From Theodoxus fluviatilis (taxonomy: Eukaryota > Mollusca > Gastropoda > Cycloneritida > Neritidae): a stretch of 64,000 nucleotides of DNA. The stretch is from assembly GCA_034096865.1 (NCBI GenBank), contig JAWQFJ010000509.1, positions 69,233 through 133,232 on the forward strand, given 5' to 3'. The position numbers and the translations under genes are program-made. Positions 34,921 to 48,257 of the stretch are shown one piece after another. Below the pieces are notes generated by a model. It saw only the letters and a program-made list of their open reading frames with translations, did no database searches and was not told the DNA's origin. Within the stretch, counting starts at the first letter, position 1, and every line of letters starts with the position of its first letter.

Positions 34921-35745
34921 CACAAGTATAGCTCACAGCAATGGTTGGGAGTCCAATCCCAAAACCACATTATTTTTTAATATAAAGTTTCGACGTAAAG
35001 ACTCGGTGACAAAATAGAAGAGAATGCTGCACTAGAAACCTCGTTCATCTTTGCTTATAGTTTCAAGCAATACCACCGCCTGACCCGCAATGACCATCAT
35101 AGTCTTCAAAGGAAATTGTGATGATCAGCTTAGATATTCTAGCTGAATATTTCATTCCATGTTATAGGCCTACATATTCTCAAGACCTAACATTGTTTTT
35201 CAAACAGTTGAAGTTTTGAACAAAGCTTAAAATACATGCACGGAAAGCAGATTTGTCAGCTTTTTAAGACGACGAAAGTCGTCGAAAATGATAACTTTTC
35301 ATCTGAATGGAAAACTGCGGCCGCTTAGCTCAGGACCTTCGATTATACAGAGTCTAAAATTAAAACAAAACACACGCGCGCGCACCCTGCCAAACCCACC
35401 CCCCACTTCTCCCCTCCTCGATCCTTCCCTCTCCCGCCCCAGTTTGTTTTCACGGGCAAGTAAACGTTGGTCCTCGGAACATTTGACTCCCTCGCTCCAA
35501 GAAGCGCGGTCTGTGACCAGCAGGTTTTTTCAGAAGGTCCTTTCGATGCTGTGTGTGTTCAACTATGTTTTATGGTAGTCTTTGAAGCGCTTTAGAGGAC
35601 CTCCAGCCTTTCGCTTTCCATTGAATGAAGGCGTGTGAAGCTCAGAAAAAACGTTTCGACAGCCAGTTAACTTCCATTTTGACCACGCGGCCTGTATTCT
35701 AAGGAGCTGTTGTTTCGTGATAAAACCGGTTCTTAACTGGTGTTT
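34921..35745. other. Intergenic, nothing recognised
   Basis: AT-rich to 35280, then mixed. No supported gene. Confidence 0.4.
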
Positions 35746-36165
35746 GCCAAGTCTCGGCAAATACTGGCCAAGTATTCGGTCAAAATATGCCGGATCTTGG
35801 GATATATTCGCAGAATATTAGGCCAAGTGTTTCGGTTCTTGATTGGTTTTCATCAACTTGGCAAATATTTGCCAAGACTTGGGATATTGCCTCGACAGGT
35901 AATGCCAATAGCTATTGGCGCGAGATATTCGTGAAATCCCCTCAGAGCACAGTGGCGGGAAAACGTTGTCGATTAGTTTCCATTTACTGCCAATACACAA
36001 TTACGGTATGGGCATGATGCCAATCGATGTCATACTGCAAATGTCCTTTACTTGCGAGATCTTGGCTAGGTTTCGTCAAGCTATTAAGAAGCTAAAGATT
36101 CGCCAAAACTTGGAGCAATAGTTGCCAAGAAGTAATTTGCCAAGACTTGGTGAATATTAGCCAAG
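35746..36165. repeat. GCCAAG/CTTGGC-rich element with internal palindrome
   Basis: About ten gccaag or cttggc motifs in 420 bases, near both ends and in the middle, including a perfect 20-bp palindrome cttggcaaatatttgccaag at 35857-35876. Looks like a non-autonomous element, but I could not define its ends. Confidence 0.45.
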
Positions 36166-36318
36166 ATTTATTTGTCAATTAAAAACAGGCTTAAGCGTCT
36201 CAATTCCAAGCATTCAGTCTTTTCAAAATTTTCACCTTGAGACATCCCAGTAACAATTTAAAGAAAGCATGTTTGAGGTCTTGCAAGCGTAAGTCGTGCG
36301 GACATGGTAAGTAAACGT

Positions 36319-36466
36319 GTGTGTGTGTGTGTGTGTGTAATTGCGTGCGTGAGTGTGCATGCATGTCTAGGCATGCGTGCTTATGTGCGTTCGTCCATGT
36401 ATGCATGGGTGTGTGTGCGTGCGTGAGTGCGCGCGAGCTCGCGCACGTGTGTGTGTGTGTGTGTGA

Positions 36467-36542
<76 letters not shown>

Positions 36543-37122
36543 CAGACAGACAGACAGACAGACACACAGACAGACACACGTACAGACAAACAGACACACA
36601 GACAGACAGGCAGGGAGGCAGGCAGGCAGGCAGACAGGCAGACAGACAGATACAGACAGACAGATAGAGACAGACAGACAGGCAGGCAGGGAGGCAGGCA
36701 GACAGACAGACGCAGACAGTGTGCAAGAGTGTAATCTAGAGTGATTAACTAAAGATTAAAAATGCTTTTTTTTCTTTGATAAGAGAGAGAAAGAGACAGA
36801 CAGACAGACACACAGACAGACACACGTACAGACAAACAGACACACAGACAGACAGGCAGGGAGGCAGGCAGACAGGCAGACAGACAGACACAGACAGACA
36901 GACAGACAGACAGGCAGACAGACAGACACAGACAGACAGACACAGACAGACAGACACAGACAGACAGACAGACACACAGACAGATACAGACAGACAGATA
37001 GAGACAGACAGACAGACAGGCAGGCAGGGAGGCAGGCAGACAGACAGACGCAGACAGTGTGCAAGAGTGTAATCTAGAGTGATTAACTAAAGATTGAAAA
37101 TGCTTTTTTTTCTTTGATAACG
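36319..37122. repeat. Compound GT/GA/ACAG/GGCA microsatellite containing a 338-bp tandem duplication
   Basis: (GT)n at 36319-36480, (GA)n to about 36535, then cagacaga and ggcaggca repeats. The unique linker gtgcaagagtgtaatctaga...tttctttgataa occurs at 36721-36781 and again from 37059, so a block of about 338 bp is duplicated. The Cys/Val/Leu- or Arg-Gln-Thr-rich frames are shadows. Confidence 0.95.
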
Positions 37123-38635
37123 AACGTCGTTATTTGCAGGACGTCAACTTTTTATGTGAAATTTTCCCATGTATTGTCAGTCCGTGTAGCACAGGAATTT
37201 TTCCTCGAATTGAAAAATCTGTACAGTTTCGTACCATTTTGTTTCAGTCCTCTCATGTACAATTTTGGCTCCGGGGCGATATGAAAGGCAAGGGAAGCTT
37301 ACCGTCGAACTAATTAAAATAATCTCATCGGACTCGTTAACAACATGAGACACTGGCACCAGGTTGTCAGGGTGATGGAAGGACTGACTACACGAATACC
37401 TTCGTATCTAAAATACGCGGTAGATCTGCCCCAACGTGAGATCCTCAAGAAGAAAAAGGTCAGGCAGAGGTAAAGAATGGAGTAGTCACTAAGCGGGCCG
37501 CACGCCTTCAACACCCCAGCATCCGATATGACGGAATGGAATGGAGTATGAATGGAATGGAAGGAGTTTTGCGGCATATCAGCCTTTGTAGGATATGTAA
37601 GGCCATTTTAATCATGGAATCAATGACTAGAGAAAGCGCAAGGAAAGTCACGATGTTCCTGTTTATGCGCCTCTTACGAATCGCGAAGAGAGACGCGGTG
37701 GGTCTATTCTTATCTCCAAACCACAGGACGCAAGGCAAGGGAGGGCAATCCATCTAATGGGAGATAACTTTGCCGCAACAGGAGCGAATGGGTCCTACAC
37801 AACAGGCAGACATCTAGCTGCAGACTTGATCCTGTCTCACACGCAAACATGTACACAACAATGACGAAACTACATCTGTTTTCCCTGCCTGGGCATCTGC
37901 AGTGGAGTTAAGTAGTGTTTCTTCAAGCATTTTCATCAAATTCAATTCCCATTTTGGCAAATGTTTTCATTTGGAAAAAGATGATACAATATATACCAAA
38001 CCATGTACAGAATTAAAAATAAGAAATGGTGTGTATGTGTGTGTGCACTAACAAGAACAACAACACCATCAATGAAGAACACCATCAAATATGACAAAAC
38101 CAACAGCAATGATGACAGCGACTTTAAAAGTATTCTGAGAACAAAATACTTTATTAGAGACAGCACCTTTCACAAGGGGATAACATGGTATTATTAAAGC
38201 ACTGCCCCTTCATTAAGGCAAATGCAACTAATGTAAAATGTTGTCAAACATGATTAATGAGACAATAATGCTTTTCATATACAGCATTTTGGATGTAAAT
38301 TCATTATATACAAATCAAAGAGTACAAAAATGCAGGACAGCATAGCACCATAGATCACATGCATATTCACCCTCAATTCAAGAGAAGTGCTGAAGAGTTC
38401 CCAAAATGAAGAAAAACAAGATAAAATCTGCCACAACATACTTAACTATTAATCCAGATGATTCTTTAGAAACATTGCTTTTTCTCTGAATAGGAACATA
38501 GAAAGAAAGTATAACCAAACAAACTGAAGACTAAAACTTAAAGAAAGAAAGACAATAAGAACAATCGTTTTGTGTGTATTTGTAATTGTGATAGTAATAT
38601 AAAATATAATCTGCAATTTTTTCCAAGGAAGAAAA
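37123..38635. other. Intergenic, AT-richer after 37900
   Basis: No gene recognised. A minus-strand aataaa occurs near 38147 (plus tttatt); the AT-rich region up to 40910 could be 3' untranslated sequence of the SETD9 gene, unproven. Confidence 0.35.
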
Positions 38636-38762
38636 GTGTGTGTATGTGTGTGTGTGTGCATGTGTGTGTGCATGCATGTGTGCGTGTGTGTATGTGTGTG
38701 CATGCATGTGTGCATGTGTGTGTGTGTGTGTGCATGTGTGTGTTTGTGTGTTGTTTGTGTGT
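38636..38762. repeat. (GT)n with GCAT interruptions
   Basis: gtgtgt tracts broken by gcatgcat units; minus-strand frames read His-Thr. Confidence 0.95.
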
Positions 38763-39892
38763 GAGTAACCTACTGACTACGTATTGCAAACTCAAGGTAC
38801 TTCAAAGTAGCACATTGCTGAGACTGAAACTACCAGTTTCTGTCTGACACCCTTTTGGACACAAACACCACCACGAGCCACTTTTGAGACACCATGCAAG
38901 ATCAAGGCCTATCAATCAGGGAGAGCTGTCTCTTCTTGCCACCTTCTATCAAGGTACTCTGCAACAAAATGAGGAGCACTTCACGACAGATAAAGTTAAC
39001 AATGAGATATCAGGATAATGATTACACTGCATTACTTTTACTCTTCTTGGCGTAAAGAGCAATAAACTTGGCTTACAACATATCACCAAGTAAGTAGGCC
39101 TACTCCCTGAGATTATACTGTATACATATAGGGTATAACTTCAATGGTAAATATAACCTGCGAAAATTTTATATGCTCCTTATCACAGATAACTTTCATG
39201 AAGCAAACAATCATTCAATGTTATACATTGATTTAGAATGGATACATCATTTGTCACTAATGCACCCAGAAGTATGCAAGCATAATGCTCTATAAACTGC
39301 ATAAGCTTTCATATCTGAGATTTGAAAGACACCGGTTATACTCTCACTATGCCTCTCTAATTCATGCACACCATTTCCGATTCACACGTATTTGCACGTG
39401 CCATCCATTTGGAGCCTCACATATTTTTATACAGTGCATATGGAAATAAAACACTCCTGAAAGGAGTAGAGACTTTCAAGTATCACATGGCTAAGGGTAA
39501 GCATGGTACTAAGCTCACAACAGAAAGTGGCCATCAATACTAAAGGCAGAATTACATCGGCAAACCCCAATTCTGAAATAAACTCCCATCACCTCTACTA
39601 ATAGCAGAGAAACAAAATGTGTGCCTGCCTATATTGGTATGGCAGGAAAATCTATCACTGTCAATGCAGGCTTGTCACTTCCTCAAATGCACCCGACAGC
39701 AGCCGCTAGGTGTATGAAGAACTATGCCAATCTATGAAATTGAAATAATTCTGCAGAAATTTTCAGATAGCTTTTGACATCTACGACAACAAACAAACCT
39801 TGTGCAAGAAGGGGTTATTCATGCAATGATGCTAAATGCTTTTTTACTTCAACTATGAATAACAAAACGATTCCATTCCGAAAGTGGCACTC
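38763..39892. other. AT-rich, no gene; possible SETD9 3' region
   Basis: Low repeat content and no open frames of note. It lies directly downstream of the SETD9 stop on that gene's strand, so a long 3' untranslated region is possible. Confidence 0.35.
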
Positions 39893-40090
39893 CGATGGAC
39901 CCCAGAAGGCAAGAGAAAGCGCGAGAGACCCAAGCAGACTTGGAGGTGCACAAGGGAAAGGGAGATAAAAGACCTCAACCACTCCTGGGCGACCCTGGAA
40001 AGGCTTGCAAGCGACTGACAACAGTGGAGAACCTTTGTTGCTGCCCTACACGCCACCAGGCGTAAAAGGCAGTAAGTAAGTAAGTAAGTA
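39893..40090 (+). pseudogene. RTE-like LINE C-terminus with (GTAA)n tail
   Basis: Reading from 39893: RWTPEGKRKRERPKQTWR, KDLNHSWATLERLASD, an in-frame TGA at 40016, QQWRTFVAALHATRRKRQ, and a stop at 40073 that overlaps a (GTAA)n tail to 40090. This arrangement (basic GKRKRGRP-type motif, conserved W, stop merging into a tetranucleotide tail) is typical of RTE-type LINE 3' ends. It is distinct from the fragment at 18719-19960. Only the last 60 codons remain. Confidence 0.75.
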
Positions 40091-40910
40091 CGAATAACAA
40101 GTGCACAGATTTGTTGCAAAGACACCTATTTTGTAAATCTAATATCATTGTCTAGGAGGGTCTTGGCTAAGTGGCTTTAAAGTATTTCTAGAAAAGTTAG
40201 AGTTCATTTAGTTTTTGCTGTGGAAAAACAAGCCCTGCTTTGAATTGCCTGAGAATTCACTGAGCAGACTTCACCAAATCCCAATACAGAAACCGACACT
40301 ATGGCAGCAAGAGGTCATTAAACTTACTCATGGGACATTGAAAACCCAGAACTTGGGAAATATTCTGGACTGAAAAACAAGCAAACCACAATACATGTTT
40401 AGAAATATTCATGGTGGTTTTTTTGTTTTAGTTTTGGGTTCTTACATGCTGAAAATGAAGGTGTACAAAATAAGCCCAAATCATACTAATAGACAGGTCT
40501 GCAAATGCATTCAAACCATTCACTATCTAAAAATAACTGATACAGAAACTGATTGTGGCTCTACAGACCAAATATAGCCTGGATTTATCATCTGAAAAGT
40601 ATTCTAGTTACATATATGCAAAAATGTAAATACCCACTTTGGCATTGAATTCTTGGGCAATTCAGAGTAAGGCATGTTTTTCTATTTCCAACAGACAATA
40701 AGAAAAATCACACAATAAGAAACATCCTTCTGCCAAATACCAATAGGCAGCATGCATGATAGTGATGGCTAGGAAGAAACAAAAATCATTTGATATTTAT
40801 CCACCTACAATGCTGCTACCTGTGAAATTCCCAGAAATCCAGGACCATGAGTTGTAAGTTCAGTTCAGTCTGACTGGGGTCCTTCACAGTCCAAGTTTTA
40901 CAGAACTGTC
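40091..40910. other. AT-rich flank 3' of the SETD9 stop codon
   Basis: No gene or structural repeat seen; plausibly 3' untranslated sequence of SETD9. Confidence 0.35.
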
Positions 40911-41917
40911 TCAGGGCTCAAGGGCAGTGATGTAGTTTGACCGAAGCTCTTCTCCAGCAGGGATGCTGCGTATGGACACTAGAACCACCAACCGCAGGTA
41001 CCTGTAGCAACACAAAGCAGCCCATCAGTGCATCAATGAAGTTCAACAAAATATAGCAGGTGAAAGCTTCAATACACGTGCATTATACAATTCTAAACAC
41101 AGCCATCCAGCTCTCCACTGGAGCAATCAAGATGACCAAATGCGATGTCTTAATGTAAAAGTCACAGCATGTTACCGCCATGGAATCTCATTTTCCCAGA
41201 TGTCCACTTCTCCAGCAAGCTAGTCAAGATTGCCAAAAGAAGCACACGTAAAGGATTGTGGATAAAAATAATCTTCAAAAGATCACAATGTAGAGTTTCA
41301 AATTTTTAGAATAAATGATTTCTGAGAAAACTGCCGAGGTTGGAGGTTTTTGATCAGGATGTCTTTAACCAGCATGTTGTCTCATCACAAGCTGCCATGC
41401 CAAACATTGCTCATTACTGCAGCGACCTATGAGTTCCTTGGTTTTGCATACTTGACACATACCTGTCCAGTTCAGGGAAAGTTCTGATGGTCAGGCCATA
41501 GAAGGAGTTGGGGATGTACTTCCTCAAGTAGTAAGGGAAGTCATGGGGAAGATTCACTTCTTGGTAGATCACATTGGCTGGACTGTCTGCAAAGTGTAAA
41601 TGGTGCACTAGAATGTAAAATAACACAAACATGACATTTTTTGTTGTTGGAAAACCCCAAAATCATACTAGTAAAATAAGTCTGTGATGGCATCAAAGTG
41701 ACAATTCCTCATCAAATAGTTACTAATAACGAATTGTTACAGATCTAAATGCAACAGTTCAACACCATGGATGTAATCTCTGTCAGGTGAGATGGATCTG
41801 AAGAAATAATGGAGTCATACAATTCGTGAGAAGGATCAAGTAATGGTGTGTGTGTGTGTATGTAAGTGTATATATGTGTGTAAGTGTGTGTGTGTGTGTA
41901 AGTGTGTGTGTGTGTGT

Positions 41918-41958
<41 letters not shown>

Positions 41959-44900
41959 CATGTGTGTGCACACTTTAAGGTATGTGTGTATGTAGGATCT
42001 TAGGATCTATAACAAATGTGAGATTTAGCATGCAAAGACTAAGACAATGCACTATCAAATTTTATTTCTTCAAACTGAAGGGTCATACCACAGAAGGTCC
42101 TAAAACAGAAAATCTATCATATCATAAAGTGTCATGGGAAAACTCATCACAGGCTGTCAGGTGAGACTCACAGAGGCTGGCATTGTTGACATACTGCCCG
42201 ATGGCCAATGGGTTGAAGGGATGTGGGGTCAACCAGGTCAGGTCCCTTACCACCTCCCAGGCCACAAAGTCCCTGCCAATGCACTCCCTGCCATGCACAA
42301 GCAAGTGTGGTGAAGATTGCAGTCAAGAGCAGCGGAAGAAGCAAAAGTCATAGTTTATGATGAGATGAAGAAGAAGGTACATTTATTTAAAGAATCATGA
42401 GTATTTTTTGCAGATGAAAAATAAATAAATAATAGAACCCATAGGTGAATTTTTTTTCTCCATCAGAACACTTTTCATTTGTGAGATAACGCTTTGTAAA
42501 ACTGCTAGTTCTCAACTGAATGTAAAAACTCATTAAGTTTTATTGTGACATCACAGAGTATCAGCAGGAATGATGGTGTAGTGAATAAATTGACATACAC
42601 ATCTGTGACATCATTTTCTATGTTAAAAGTTTTCCAGGTGTGCTTTTAAAGTACTCACTGATAAAAACTTGGGAAAAATGTTTGGCCAAGTGAACACGAT
42701 AATACATTTATTTATTACTAAGGCTCATTCTTCAACTGGTTTTGACTATGTGCTCTAATTGACTTGTAAGAGAGCAATGGTGACCTTGAGGGTAGTGATG
42801 AAGGCAGAGGAGGATTTTGAGGGGGAGGAGGAGGAGGGAAAGTGGGTGGGGAGAGGGGGGATGGTAGCTGTAGAGACTGCAGTAGCAGTGGTTGTGGTAA
42901 GGAGGAGAAGATATGGTAGCTTTAGAGGCTGTAGTGGTAGCAGAGAAGGAAGTAGCAGTGGTAGCTGTGGTGGTCATGGTAATGGCAGTTGCAGTCATAG
43001 CAGTTATCATTGTGATAGTGGTGTTGGTAGAAATGGCAGCAGGGCAGTGGTGGCAGTGGCAGTAGTACTACTTTTAGTAGCAGCAAAAGCTGCAGTTTAG
43101 TAATGTTGCTGTTGATTGCAGAGGGATGGAGGGAGCTGTGTCGTAAACAGCAGTAGAACCTCGAAGAGTAGCAGTAGTTGTAAGTATGGCAGTAGCTGCT
43201 AGAATGGAAGAAATGGTAGCTACAGAAATGATGGTGATGGAGGTAAAAGTGACAAGAGAATGAACAGCCATGGCAAATAGGACAGAAAATGTGACATCAG
43301 TGTTGCAATCAAGAAGACTGGGCTCTATTTATGAAGATATCAAGAAAATAAATTGAAAAATTAAAAACTGAGTGCATTTCTGATAAAAACAAGAGACAAG
43401 TAATTCTCCAACAGTAACTCAGCATGTAATCTGCTGAACATTGCAGACTTTTCAAGCATGCATTAACAGAGTAATGATGAAATCAAGAACAGCAACAAAC
43501 ATCCCCCCCCCCCCCCCCCCCCCCCCCAATAATTCAAGACAATTCAAACAACGCATGAATGGTAAATTCACTTTAAAAAACCCAACAGAAAACCAATACT
43601 TACAAAAGAGGACAGAAGTGTAAAATTTCAATGCAAGGCGAATGGGTCTCATAGAGCACTACATGGGAACAAAAGCAACAGGAAGTGCTGGTTGAAGTTT
43701 GAATGCGTGTAATAATCAGTCTTCTGTATGACTTGGCAACTTCATTGCAGATGTACTCTGGCTATACCACAGAAGGGACACAGATGCCACTGGAGCAGGC
43801 CCTGAGAGCCATGTAATCACGGGTTCCAGCTGTTACGTGTGATATCTTAGAGGCCATCACCATATGGAGAGCACAATGGCACAAAGACTACTTAGAAATT
43901 TTCATTTGCATGTGATTAATTAATGTCCACACGCAGGGCATATGAATTTACCAAGAGAACCTTTGTTATGTGTCAACAAAACATGTTACATACTCACCGG
44001 AAGAGGAACCTTGACAAACCCCTGTCATTGCCATCAATTATTGTGCCATCCAGGCATTGGAAAATGAACTTGTTCCCAATGCTTGGAAAGAAGACGGGGT
44101 CCGTCACTTCATACACCAGACCTGGAATAGATGCTGGTTATCAATTATGGCAAACAACTTCAGCCACTTGACATCAACATTTACACCTCTACCACTGTCA
44201 CAACAACATTTACACCTCTACCAGTACCACTGTCACAACAACATTTACACCTCTACCACTGTCACAACAACATTTACACCTCTACCAGTACCACTGTCAC
44301 AACAACATTTACACCTCTACCACTGTCACAACAACATTTACACCTCTACCACTGTCACAACAACATTTACACCTCTACCACTGTCACAACAACATTTACA
44401 CCTCTACCACTGTCACAACAACATTTACACCTCTACCACTGTCACAACAACATTTACACCTCTACCACTGTCACATTTACACCTCTACCACTGTCACAAC
44501 AACAACAGCAATCAGTCACAGGGAGAAAAATAATCTAGTGATGCAGTATTATCTAATTCTACAGTGTTTATTAAAAAAGAAGTATTGTCCAGGCAATACT
44601 GAAAGAATGGTTGTAAAGACATTTCAGCTCTTATTCCTGCACATTTGGTAGTATATATTTTATTCCTTCATATTGTTTCATAGTTATCATGCGCATCATC
44701 ACCAGTCACAAATCATACATCATCTTATGAACTGCTTAACAACAAAGAGATTTGTGTCAGATGAAAATAAGTTTGTCTTATAGTTATACACCAGTCTACA
44801 ACTCTTTCAGTGGTTCCACAAATCAAACAATCAGAGGAGGATCAGAGTCTTGTTGACCACTTTAGCCAGTGTAGGCAACTCAAAATATGAAAAAGAAATA

Positions 44901-45119
44901 ATCACTGGTGTGTGTTTATTGTAACTAAATTCATAACATCACAAATACCTAACTGTGTGTTTGCATGTTTATATTTAATTGTGTATCAGAGGAAGAGAGG
45001 GAAGGAAGGGAGGGAAGGAAGGGGTGGGTGGGGGGTGGGGTGGGGGTGGGTGGGGGGTGGGGTGGGGGTGAGGGTGGGGTGGGGTTGGGGGGGGGTTGAA
45101 GGTGAGTGGGGAAGGGAGA

Positions 45120-45200
<81 letters not shown>

Positions 45201-46673
45201 TTGATTATCTTTATTTCAGCTGATGACCATTCATTATAAAACAGTTTACATACATAAGGCCACAAAAAAAATGGTGTGGTTACGGTAACCCGACCTACCC
45301 TATTCTGGGGCGCCGACCCTACATCTTTTTATTGAAAATGTTGAAGTTTCTTTAAAATATCAAAGTTGTGGGTTGAGGGAGGATCGATCGTTCAGTCTCA
45401 GGAAACAACCTGTGTAGTTACAGACGACGCAGGGCGCAAAGGGAAGTAACTTACCTCGTTCCTCAAGCCTCGTTCTGAAAACAAACAAAAATGGCGTGCC
45501 GCGAACGTTTGGTGGCGACTGTTACCTCAAAATGTGACCATCAAGACGGCAATAAGCAGATTTCCGCATATCCAGAGACGGCATCGATGACGGAAGTTTT
45601 TCTTAACATTCATCCCGAATTGAACATGAAAAAAATATGGGGTGGTCGCTCGTGGCTACGGTGATGCAGAGCTGCCAACCCACCATCATGCCAAAGAGTA
45701 GCAACTAGCATCCAGAGCTTTTTGGAGTAGCATTTAAGAAATAGGCGTAGCACACACGCACAAGAAGGAAAATGGCGATGTTTGCGCGGGGGGGGGGGGG
45801 GGGGGGGGGGGCTGTCAAGTCGCTGAGCGCTGCCGCCGACGTGAAGCGGGGGTGGGGGGGGGGGGGGGTGTTCTACGTGACGGTCAAAAGTTCAGTTCGA
45901 CGCTCAGCGCTGAACCGCCAGCATAAAGCGGGGTGTGTGTGTGTGTGTGTGTGTGTGTTTCTTCGTGACGGTCAAAAGTTCAGTTCCAGGCTTTGAAAAA
46001 TCGTAGTTTTTCCCTGACGATCGTAGCATCGTAGCAAGCACGGCGAAATCGTAGCATGCTACGCCTAAATCGTAGCACTTGGCAGCTCTGGTGATGTGAC
46101 CACATGCAAAGCAGATGGGGATGGGTTTGAGTTGGCTTGGGGTTTGACTGTTGGAGAGGTCGGGGACACGTTTGAACTGAAGGCGATACATTTCAAATGT
46201 GAAGTTTTGCAAGCCGAGAGTGAGGAAGAAGAAGAGGATGATCAACATGCAGCACAAGTTCCTGATGCATTTCAATTACATCTGGTTCACGTTAGGGGCA
46301 CCGATGGTTGGTCACATGATACTGACACTAGAAGGACAGACAATCTCATATCAGCCATATCTTCACTGGTAAGTCAATGCTTTTCTTTACCTAATTCCAA
46401 GAGAAGTTAAGTCGAAACTGTTCAAAGGGAATATCCGCTGTCTGTTCGCACACTTATTTCCAAGTCGAGTAGGTTTAATTTGGTTTCCATGAGAAATAAA
46501 AAGTTAAAAAAAAAGTTATTGCCGACCTACCTACCCTATTTTTTTTGGCTATGTTACCTTAACCACACCTTCTTTTTTGTTGTTGGCCTAATTAAGATAA
46601 CAACAGTATCATTGTATGATGTACATGTAGAATTTACATCTTCGGTAGTATTGGTGCAATTACTCATGCTCTG

Positions 46674-46709
<36 letters not shown>

Positions 46710-46764
46710 GAGGGGGGAGGGGAGGAGGAGGGAGAGAGAGAGAGAGGCAGGCAGGCAGACAGGC

Positions 46765-46827
<63 letters not shown>

Positions 46828-47827
46828 CACACACACACAGACAGACGCATGCACGCAGGCAGGCAGGCAGACAGACATAAACAGAGATAGACAGAGACAG
46901 AGCAAGACAGAGAGAGACAGAGATGGACAGACATACACATTCTGGTGGATTATTCTACTGCCATCACACTGTTTGATAATGATGTATTGACTGTGCACGA
47001 TATGAGCATTTTTAGAACACTTCTGCAACTCATGTCAGGCTGGTTCAGATGATTTCTACTGCAGAACTAAGAGGAATGAATGTCAAGACCAACAACAATG
47101 CTGAGTTATTTGAACATCTTTACTACTGACCATTTGGTGAAACACTGATCATCACAATGAACATTTTTTGGTGAGGAAATAATCTCTACTGGAAAGGTGA
47201 AAAGAGAGCACTTGCCTGGATACATGGCCACCACTTGGTGACGTGGGACCCTTCCTCCTGTGACAAGTACACCTTTCTGACCCTCTCCCACCAAACTGGG
47301 TCCCCTCTCCACCTTGAAGCCAAGCAACCTTTCCATCCGATCCAGGTTTGCCCGATGTCGTAACCTCACTTTATCATGATTTTCAGCAGTAAAAGGATAT
47401 CGCAGTTCCTTATTGAGTGGGTCTACAAAGAAATCATTTGTCAACCCTTCGTCTGTTTCCTCAATGCATTTGAGTGCATGGATAAGTTGCTTGATGGCTT
47501 CCTCGCTGCTGATGATAGCATCGTTCCTTGGTGTCACCCGGCGAATTGTTCTGCAACGACAGACAAAATCTGGTTTTCAATATACCATCAAAAACGATAT
47601 CTAACGCAACAATCACGCTTGATCTTTCCATTAATTGCATGAGAAGCAAACCCCACCCCCTCCCCCCACCATATTTCCAATAGCTTTGAAAAACAATGCC
47701 GCATAACTAGACAGAATCCTCCTACACACCTGGCACAGAAGATTTTGAATTCGACTTAACTCTTTGAATACAATTCTAAAATTACATAACTTATTAATCG
47801 ATGTATCCACCCCCACCCCCACCCCCA

Positions 47828-47875
<48 letters not shown>

Positions 47876-48221
47876 GCACCTTAGGAACAATACTTCCTGA
47901 GTCTTTTAAAGCATCCATACGTTGATTATCTATTCAGATGATCTCACTTCTGTCACGCATGTACATATGACACGTATATATGCTTGATCTTAACTACTCA
48001 CTGCGCTGACAGCGGTCAAAGACATATACTAAAATCTTTGTCATTGTTGATCAGAGTCTTCATATATCTTACCCAAACTGTGTACAGGATTAGCTACGGT
48101 ATTTTGGTGCTTATTATCAATGTTTTCATTTCTTTATGAGCAAGGACAATTTGTAAGAAAGGCAGAAATGCCTAAAATTTCATCCTTGATAAATAAAGAA
48201 TCAATCAATCAATCAATCAAT

Positions 48222-48257
<36 letters not shown>

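Noticed and set aside
44057..44538. Two 135-158 codon open frames with HLYHCHNNIYTST-type repeats
   Set aside because: They run over the 29-bp minisatellite and antisense to SETD9 exon 3.
45904..46275. 123-codon minus-strand frame
   Set aside because: Antisense shadow of the coding-like segment of the Harbinger-like element plus a (GT)n tract.
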